Source: Meconema thalassinum (taxonomy: Eukaryota > Arthropoda > Insecta > Orthoptera > Tettigoniidae). From it: DNA of 64,000 nucleotides. The notes under the pieces are model-generated. The model was not told the DNA's origin. It searched no databases and was given only the letters and a program-made list of their open reading frames with translations. Within the stretch, counting starts at the first letter, position 1; each line of letters begins with the position of its first letter. The DNA lies in NCBI GenBank assembly GCA_946902985.2, contig OX336389.2, forward strand, positions 147,859,099-147,923,098, written 5' to 3'. The position numbers and the translations under genes were made by a program. Positions 57,377 to 64,000 of this stretch are shown in pieces.

Positions 57377-57465
57377 GTCAGGGTGGCCGAGTGGTTAAGG
57401 CGTTTGACTTAAGATCAAATTTCCAAATATATAAGGAAGCAAGGGATCGAACCCCTTCCCTGACA
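57377..57465 (+). tRNA. tRNA-Leu (anticodon TAA)
   Basis: Cloverleaf by eye: acceptor GTCAGGG/CCCTGAC pairs in all seven positions. The D stem GCC/GGC has the loop GAGTGGTTAA. The anticodon stem TTTGA/TCAAA has the loop CTTAAGA, anticodon TAA. The long class-II variable arm has TTCC/GGAA, and the T stem is AAGGG/CCCTT with loop ATCGAAC. Discriminator A, no encoded CCA, no intron. Box A TGGCCGAGTGG is perfect. Box B GGATCGAACCC has A where T54 is almost invariant, so function is slightly doubtful. A T6 run near 57531 is the first strong Pol III terminator. It reads UUA codons during translation if expressed. Confidence 0.85.
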
Positions 57466-57860
57466 TAACTATTGCTTGAACATTCAAGAAAACAAGAAAT
57501 ATACACAAACTATGTTCATCAATTTAATCAATTTTTTATTATTTTTTTACAAGAGATAGACACATAGAATACAGCTATTTTTGTTTATCATTCCTTTTAA
57601 ACATAACACTTGTTGAAAATTATTTTTAGGGGATGGGGGTGTTGCTACTTTGACCCATCACACAATAATAGCAGCTTTACGAAGTTCATTTTCTATATTT
57701 AATAGCTCTTTCTCATAACCAATATCACCAACCTGTTTACAGGCATGCAAGAGATGTAGACGTTCGACTAATATATTAGGATCGTTCCATTTGCTATTTT
57801 TAGCCTACTTTTCACATTTTGCAAAAATGAGGAAAAAGTAGACTTATGAGATCGGGCAAA
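57466..57860. other. No gene recognised
   Basis: AT-rich. Contains the T-run that may terminate the tRNA transcript. Confidence 0.4.
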
Positions 57861-57927
57861 TGTGTGTCTGTCTGTCTGTTTGTCTGTCTGTCCTTCTGTC
57901 TGGCTGGTTGTGTGTGTGCCCCCCCCC
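57861..57927. repeat. TGTC microsatellite and C-run
   Basis: TGTCTGTCTGTC-type units, then GGTTGTGTGTGTG and a run of C, directly left of the next tandem array. Confidence 0.85.
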
Positions 57928-57989
57928 TATCAACTCCTAAACGGCTGCAGTAATCGAAACAAAATTTGGTAGAAATAAAGATCTATACC

Positions 57990-59040
57990 TGAATATCTCA
58001 CGGCCATATTTGAAAATGATGTCAGTGCTACCAACTGCTGTAAAATCGCAATTGGAATTTGAGCCCCATGTTGGATATCTTGGAAGGTAAGAATGAGAGC
58101 TATTTCAAAATTGGCGCACATACAGATAATAATATGGCAGTTTAATTTCCAGGAGGCCATACATCGCAGTGTTGCCAAAATGATTATAAGCCTGCTGATA
58201 GATCCAAATTTTAAATGCATATAACTTCTACACTATCAATTGGATTTCAACCAAATTTCGTATGTGCTATGTGTACATACACAGATATGACTGAACGTAT
58301 TCCTAAGATACACCAGGGCAGCCAACTGTTAATAAAAGCTCTCAATTTATTTTATCCAAATACCAATATATCAGAAAGTATGCAAGCCGGCAGCTTTTAA
58401 CTATGCACACGTATAGTACCTGACATTCTTTATTAATTTGGAGTAACTTATATACGTCAGTGTTACCAACATGATTCTAAGCCTGCTGCGAGGTCAAATT
58501 TTAATACATATAACTTCTATACTATCATTTGGATTTCAACCAAATTTCGTGTGTGCTATGTGTACCATAACAGGTATGTCTATGCCGATTCTTAAGAGTA
58601 ACCAGGGCTGCCAACTGTTAATAAATACTGTCTATATTTTTGTTATCTTAATATCAATTTATCAGAAAGTATGCAAGCCAATAGCTCTAAACTTTGCACA
58701 CGTAAAGTACCTGGCATTCTAGATTAATTTGGAGTAACAAATATATGTCAGTGCTGTCAACATGATTCTAAGCCTGCTGATTTTAAAATGCATGTAACTT
58801 CTATACTTACTAATGGATTTCATTCAAAATTGACACAACAATAAATCGTATTATTTCAGATTATTTCTGACCAATACATGTATGTCATTGTTGCCAACAT
58901 GATTTTACGCGCGCTGTTAGATCCAATGTTTAACTGCATGTAACGTCCATGCTAGCCATTGGACTTCAACCACATTTTGTATTCTGCACCTTAAGAGATG
59001 GAACTAAGAATATATTCGGTCACCAGGGCTGCCAACTGTA
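57990..59040 (+). repeat. Tandem repeat, ~291-bp unit, 3-4 diverged copies
   Basis: The motif TCAGTGTTGCCAACATGATT (variants) occurs at about 58165, 58458, 58748 and 58887; the first gaps are 293 and 290 bp, the last unit is shortened to ~139 bp. CAGGGCTGCCAACTG recurs at about 58314, 58605 and 59023. Units carry GCATATAACTTCTACACTAT and GGATTTCAACCAAATTTCGT. Incidental frames here are not genes. Confidence 0.8.
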
Positions 59041-59147
59041 GTTCTCTATTAGGCTACATTATGCCAGGTATACAGTGTTTCGAACTAAATAGAAATTTCG
59101 ATATTACCAACTTAATTTCGTCATTATTCTAGATAGATCCATATGGA

Positions 59148-59771
59148 TTAATCATTGAAATGAATCTTAAATTTTAAGAAAAGTAGGCTCTTTAGTTCGT
59201 CACGGAACGTCTTGTTTATGAATGGTTTCAAAAACTCGGGAAGCAGTTCATCATTATCACCATTATCATGATTATCATCCTCATCATTATAATCATTTTC
59301 ATAATGATGATCATCATCATTAATATCATTACCATTATAATTTCCACCTATGTCCTCAGTCTGTTCAATGGTTTGAGTTGCCTTTGATAGTGTTGAAAGC
59401 TTCTTTTTAGATGTGCTAGTATGCTTTAACATTGTTATGTTATTATTATCTCCATTACCTTCCCCCACCAACTTCTTGATGGGATATATTGTCTCTGATA
59501 GGGTTGAGGGCTTTTGAGATGTGGGTGCGTGTCTGAACATGGGTTTCACAGGAGGTGTTAAAGGTTTCTCATTAAACAACTCGCTAACAGCATGAGTGCG
59601 TTGTAGTGTATTAAACTTGAGGTTAATATTATCTTGAGCAGCACTAACTTTTACTTGGACTTGGTTTTTTGCTTTGGTTTGAGTTTTCCTCCCATTTAGA
59701 CTAGCGTGATTCTTAAGTTGACAATCATGATTGTTTGAAGAAAGTATGTCCAATTGTTTTGTCTTAAGCAT
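59148..59771 (-). CDS. Unknown Asn/Asp-rich protein frame (207 codons)
   Basis: The longest frame in the last 15 kb outside the LINEs. N-terminal ~100 residues are Lys/Gln/Ser-rich; residues about 140-175 are a strongly acidic Asn/Asp/Glu-rich stretch (DDDHHYENDYNDEDDNHDN), encoded by ATCATT-like repeats on the plus strand; the end is hydrophobic and basic (LLPEFLKPFINKTF). A second short frame (59824-59696, 43 codons, starting MELLFDAVQSKD) overlaps its start in another register, recalling the first helix of an ankyrin-type repeat, which may mean a frameshift in a longer protein. No family recognised. It could be an exon, a TE gene remnant or chance. Confidence 0.3.
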   Translation of the reverse strand: MLKTKQLDILSSNNHDCQLKNHASLNGRKTQTKAKNQVQVKVSAAQDNINLKFNTLQRTHAVSELFNEKPLTPPVKPMFRHAPTSQKPSTLSETIYPIKKLVGEGNGDNNNITMLKHTSTSKKKLSTLSKATQTIEQTEDIGGNYNGNDINDDDHHYENDYNDEDDNHDNGDNDELLPEFLKPFINKTFRDELKSLLFLKFKIHFND

Positions 59772-59970
59772 TCCTCGACACTGTTTCGATCCTTGCTTTG
59801 AACAGCGTCAAATAACAGTTCCATTTTTATTGCTTGGTTTCACAATATAGGAATATCCTTTATAGTATGCATAAGGCTTACCATACCTAGTCACTGATAC
59901 TTCCATATCAACTGTCAAACACAAACTAATCTCTAGTAAAGACAACTTGCTAATGACAACAATAGTTTAA

Positions 59971-60243
59971 TGTGGGAGCATATATACATGCAAAAAGTGG
60001 TGGCAAAGGTGGGGGGTAAAAAGTGGGTGCAAAAGTGGCAGCAAATGTGGGAGCAAAAACTGTGAGCAAAAAAAAAGAGTGGGAGCAAATATGGGATCAA
60101 ATGCGGGAGCAAAGCAAATATAAAAAGTGGGAGCAAATATGCTAACAAATATGTCAACAAATATGTCAGCAAAAATAAATACACAAGTCAAGATAGTTTA
60201 GTGCAAAGAAAATATGGAAGCAAAAATGAGAGCAAAAGTGGTG
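59971..60243 (+). repeat. 12-bp minisatellite, array 1
   Basis: Units close to GTGGGAGCAAAT (variants TGGGATCAAATG, TGTCAACAAATA). Incidental minus-strand frames translate as FAPTFAPIFA-like repeats and are not genes. Confidence 0.85.
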
Positions 60244-60266
60244 TTTTTCTAAAACAACTAGACATA

Positions 60267-60433
60267 ACAAACCTCACCTCACCTAACCTCAACTAACCTA
60301 ACCTAACCTCACCTAACCTAACCAAACCTAACCTAACTCCACCTAACCTAACTTGACTGAACTTTACCTAACCTAACCTATCATAACTTCATCTAACCTA
60401 ACTTTACCTAATCTAACTTCACCTAACCTAACC
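60267..60433 (-). repeat. Degenerate TTAGG telomere-like block
   Basis: The plus strand is dense in CCTAA and ACCTAACCTAACC with interruptions such as CCTCA and CTTTA. The complement is TTAGG, the ancestral arthropod telomere unit. Lies between the two arrays of the 12-bp minisatellite. Confidence 0.75.
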
Positions 60434-60463
60434 TTTCATCTCTCAGATCAAAATTAAATTCTA

Positions 60464-60640
60464 GGCATAGTTGAGTTGGAACCCAAGGCTTCAGGGATAA
60501 CACCCATGTATACTAGCCACTACACCGCAAGATGGGCAAATTATCATGCAACACAACATAAAAATAAAAGTTTCCTGTAGTGTAACTCATTGGCTGACAA
60601 CCATAGATGGGAATTCAAACCCAAGACTTCAGGACATTTG
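60464..60640 (-). repeat. Possible dimeric tRNA-like repeat, copy 2
   Basis: Second copy of the repeat at 54028-54250. On the minus strand CGGTGTAGTGGCTAG resembles box A and TTGGGTTCCAACTC box B; further right CTTGGGTTTGAATTCCC looks like box B of a second tRNA-like unit. So the family may have two tRNA-like heads. Confidence 0.5.
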
Positions 60641-60724
60641 TTTTGAACATTATCAGAAATATTATTCCATTTACATTTTGCTGCTGCTTATAGTTATAAG
60701 AGTTGGCATTAATATGAGGAAGTA

Positions 60725-60850
60725 AAAAAGTGGGAGCAAATGTGGGAGCCAATATGGAAGCCAATATGAGAGCAAATGTGGGAGCCAATATGGGAGTCAA
60801 CATGGGGGCAAATATTGGGACAAATGTGTGAGCAAATGTGTGAGCAAATC
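60725..60850 (+). repeat. 12-bp minisatellite, array 2
   Basis: Same unit as array 1 (GTGGGAGCAAAT with variants GGGAGCCAATAT). Separated from array 1 by the telomere-like block and a SINE-like copy. Confidence 0.85.
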
Positions 60851-61210
60851 AGCTCACCTCGGATATCAGCAGTGAGTACTCATATCCACCGCTAGATAGC
60901 GGAAACACACTTTGTGTGTTGTATGTAACTATCTTACAAAGTTTGACTGCATGCAAAACGTGCTTGTATAATCTGTGCATATAATTTTAATATACAATTA
61001 ACACTAAGTGTTCAGAACTAACATGTATAACCTTGTCAAGGGTATATAGAGGATCCTTAGCAAGAACGACTGACTAACCCAGGAGTGTAAAGCCTTGCCA
61101 TGTGCTGTAAGCACTTGTTGGCAGAAAATGGTTCCTAATAATAACGGACTTAATGAATATGAAACGTGTTTGGAGTGTCGTCTTAAATCCTATTTTATAC
61201 GTTCTGATAC
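60851..61210. other. No gene recognised
   Basis: Short AT-rich spacer before the RTE-like element. Confidence 0.35.
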
Positions 61211-63110
61211 GTGATTATTATTATTATTCGATTCGGCCATCTGTGGACCACGTTACTTCAACCGCTTCCGTCCCTGAGCTTTAGTTCTATCCCAGAATTC
61301 CCGCATGAATTTTCTGTGAGCCTCCTTTCTTTCATCAGTCCACTCTTTCCCTGTTTTCAGCTTGAGCTTTTCTGAGAATCGCCGGTGTGTTCCAAGTTTT
61401 CTCTGAAGAGGAGTACGTCCCCGGATGTCTTCAAACGTGATCCCAACTTCTAGGATACCTCTTTCAATCTCGGTGATTCAAATTCCCATCGTTTTCTTGT
61501 TTATAAACTGGGAAAAGGTACCGTTGGACAGTCTCTCAGAGTTTATGCGTCTTATGTGGCCATATAAATTAATCCTCCGTTTTCCTACGATGTCTGTTGT
61601 CCTTTCCATACATAGGTAGAGTTCGTTGTTGTGCCACCTCCTGAAATCTCCATTTCCCCTGATTGGTCCCAGTATCTACTTAGAATTTTTCGTTCTTTAG
61701 TGTCTACCTTTTCAGTCAAACCTTTCCTGTTCAAATCAAGGCATTCTCCTGCGTACAGGACATCTGGACGAATAACTGAACAATAATGTCTAAGGTTGGC
61801 ATTGAGTGACACTGATCGTTTATTATAAACATTCCTTGTTGGTTGGAAAGCAAATTCCACCTTGGTGATCCTTGATGTGCATGCTTCTTTCTCAGAATTG
61901 TTTGGTGTTATCCACTCACCTAAGTACTTAAACGTCACTGCCCGCTCGATTATTCCCTGCTCTACAATTAACTCCTTGGGGGTTAGCTTGATGTTAGTTA
62001 TAAACTCCCTTTTCTGAAAGGAGATCTGGAGACCTGCTTTTCCTGCTTTGGTTTTCAGTTAGCTTTTTGTTTTTGTAGCAGTTTATTGGGAATCAGAGAA
62101 GATCTCAAGATCATCTGCAAAAGCTAAGCAGTCAATTGTGAGATGCATTCTCTTGCAGCCTATTCTAAGTCCATTCCCGTCCATTTCATTAAATATATCT
62201 TTGTGCCATTCTCGGATGACGTTCTCTAGTGCGCAGTTGAAGAGTAGAGGCGATAGTCCATCTCCTCGCCTAACACCTGTCTTGATTTCGAAGGCGTCTG
62301 AAATCTCTCCCCTAAATTTCACTCAGGAGGTAGTTTTGGTCAAGGTCTGTTGAATGATTGTCCTCGTTTTGTTATCTAAGCCCATTTCCTTTAGAATTTG
62401 GAGGAGTGTATGTCGATCATTAGAATCGTAGGCCTTCTTGAAGTCACCGAAGGTCACTACAAAATTCCTGTTCCAAATCTTCTGATATGGAAGAGTAGAT
62501 TTAAGGTTATTGATCTGCTAGGCACATGAGCGTCCTATTACTAAAGCCTCCTTGATATTATCCCAGTTGTGAATCAAATTGTTTTTCTGCTTGTGTTTGA
62601 AAGGCTTTTAAGAGAACTTTGTATTTTTTCGAGCGGAGCGGGATGCCTCGGCAATTGTTTACAACAGCTTTATCACCTTTCTTGTGAAGGAGATAAATTA
62701 CGGCTGATGTCCAGTCACTTTGGAGTTTCTCGGTTTCCCAGATCTCTTAAATGATCTGTGTTAGTTTGTCAATCGCCTCATCATCTGTGGATTTCCAGAG
62801 TTCGGAAATTATAGTGTGTTTGCCAGGTGCTTTGTTGTTCTTTAGAGACTGGATTATCTGATTGATTTTATCTGTTGCGGGTGGAGAGGAGTCTGGTTTG
62901 GAGTGGGTGGTGTCTTCAATTTTGAATTGTAAATTTGGTTCCACACAGTTAAGAAGAGAGTCAAACTACTTTGCAACGATCTGACAGTTGTCCTTACCGC
63001 TGTAGGAGAGTTTACCATTGTCATCTCTGAAGTGTAGACTTGGAGAGCAGTATTTAGTGAGGTTACGTTTGAAGGTTTTATAGAAATCATTTATTATTTA
63101 ATAAATCTGA
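61211..63110 (-). mobile_element. RTE-like LINE, 5'-truncated, minus strand
   Basis: RT fragments lie in order on the minus strand: block 1-like SLKNNKAPGKHTIISELW (within 62747-62944), VVTFGDFKKAYDSNDR (near 62440, motif A), then FEIKTGVRRGDGLSPLLFN (motif B) and CLAFADDLEIFSDS (motif C, FADD) in 62083-62322, then thumb and C-terminus (FKYLGEWITPNNSE) in 61585-61938. Several frame changes separate them. The 3' end is a short ATT/AAT run at about 61217-61230, as is usual for RTE elements, which end in short simple repeats rather than poly-A. No endonuclease is present. Confidence 0.82.
62083..62322 (-). pseudogene. RTE-like reverse transcriptase core
   Basis: 80 codons with motif B (TGVRRGDGLSPLLFNCALE) and motif C (FADD). 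The frame is preceded by an in-frame TGA at 62323-62325 immediately before VKFRGE, at the same codon as in the plus-strand copy at 63431-63433. Confidence 0.82.
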
Positions 63111-63164
63111 GGTAATATCGCTCTAAGCAGTCACTTAAAAGATATTTTCCAAGATATTAGAACA

Positions 63165-64000
63165 GCATGAAACGAGACAATCAGACAATCAGGAGAATAC
63201 CAAGCTGGTTTCAGATCATCAAGGTCTTGTACTGAAAAAATAAAAAAAAACTTAAGACCATCCTCCAATACAGCAAGAAATGAGCCAAAAAGTGGGTAGT
63301 CAACTTTGTTGACTTCCAAAATGCATATGACTCTGTGGATAGAACAATTCTCTTCAGAATCCTAGGAGAAATGGGACATAACAACAAAATCATAAGGTTG
63401 GTACAAGCCAACCTTTGCAATACTACTTCCTGAGTAATGTTTCGAGGGCAGCTCTCGGAGACTTTCCCATTCAAAACAGGGGTGAGGCAAGGAGATGGTA
63501 TATCTTGCATATTATTTAACTGTGTTCTGGAAAACATTGACAGGGAATGGACCAGACACCTACCAGTCGACACCGGATTAAGGATGGGTACCAAAGATGA
63601 TAACCTAAGGATCCCTTGCCTAGCCTTCTCTGACGACATGACCTTGCTGGCAAACGTCATGCAAGAGGCCGCCACACCACTCCAAACACTGTACTTAATT
63701 GCGGCGAAAACGGGTCTGTTGATCAACATTGGAAAGACAGAGTTTATTGCCAATATTCAAGACGCCCCTAAAACATGAAAGTCAGTGACACTAACCGTAT
63801 CAAGAGAGTGAAAGCAGTAAGTTACCTTGGAGAATGGATCTCAAAAGATCACAGTGAAATACTGGCCCTGCAACAAAGGTGATCAAACTAAACAGGACAT
63901 ACTAAGCTTGCAGAAAACTATACGCCTCGTAACATCTGTCGATGAATGTCAAACTAAGACACTCTAATGCAGAAGTCAGGCCATAAATCCTCTACGCAGC
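63165..64000 (+). mobile_element. RTE-like LINE fragment, plus strand, runs off the window
   Basis: Plus-strand RT homology begins near 63190 with EYQAGFRSSRSCTE, continues VNFVDFQNAYDSVDR (motif A Asp), TGVRQGDGISCILFN (motif B) and CLAFSDDMTLL (motif C; the usual ADD is SDD). The main frame is 63437-63778; later homology (VTYLGEWISKDHSE-like, near 63817) is in another frame. It is related to, but diverged from, the minus-strand copy, and stands head to head with it. Confidence 0.8.

Noticed and set aside
59933..60191. Repetitive FAPTFAPIFA-like peptides on the minus strand
   Set aside because: Translation of the 12-bp minisatellite, whose length divisible by three keeps frames open.
1..64000. 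Bacterial or viral genomic origin, operons, phage genes
   Set aside because: No ribosome-binding-site/gene arrays; LINEs, SINEs with duplications, BEL/gypsy elements and TTAGG-like repeats point to an arthropod nuclear genome.

Overview
The window looks like repeat-rich nuclear DNA from an arthropod, most likely an insect. It is AT-rich, has no bacterial-style operons and no intact host protein gene that I can support. It is packed with eukaryotic mobile elements: two giant-LTR retrotransposons, LINE remnants, tRNA-derived SINEs with target-site duplications, a DDE transposase relic, a small TA-flanked MITE, and many tandem arrays. A degenerate block of CCTAA, the complement of the arthropod telomere repeat TTAGG, supports an arthropod source. 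The only candidate working host gene is a well-folding tRNA-Leu(UAA).

Region by region. 1-2610 is the end of an old 3.9-kb LTR. 2611-14157 is a complete insertion of a younger member of the same Ty3/gypsy-like family on the minus strand. It has near-identical 3.9-kb LTRs, a GTAC target duplication, a purine tract, and a short interior in which a coiled-coil Gag region and a Gag-protease region are joined by deletion to the integrase C-terminus; reverse transcriptase is missing. 14.2-17.5 kb is unassigned. 17.5-18.9 kb holds a LINE 3' end, a decayed DDE transposase and a tRNA-like sequence. 19.4-21.5 kb is an interspersed repeat with a 128-bp tandem array, followed by a 111-bp SINE with a 15-bp target duplication. 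23.9-27.35 kb is a 5'-truncated LINE (endonuclease plus reverse transcriptase, minus strand) broken only by in-frame stops. 27.6-35.1 kb holds duplicated repeats, three copies of one SINE family and a MITE.

37182-48470 is a complete BEL/Pao-like element on the minus strand with 2.9-kb LTRs and a primer site matching the 3' end of tRNA-Phe. It landed in a tRNA-like sequence, leaving box A on the left and box B more than 11 kb away on the right. 50.7-53.3 kb is a dense complex of direct and inverted repeats, followed by a SINE with a perfect 12-bp duplication. 57.4 kb carries the tRNA-Leu gene. 58-61 kb holds a tandem array, an unknown Asn/Asp-rich reading frame, two 12-bp-unit arrays and the TTAGG-like block. 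61.2-64 kb contains two RTE-like LINE fragments arranged head to head, which share an in-frame TGA at the same codon.

The elements do not form a pathway. What they record is an insertion history: old LTR, then young LTR element at its edge; tRNA-like sequence, then BEL element; interspersed repeat, then SINE. I found no convincing new molecular system. The most unusual items are the same-site LTR insertion, the PBS-like triplication and 21-bp coding periodicity of the gypsy-like element, the inverted-repeat complex, and the shared TGA in the RTE pair.
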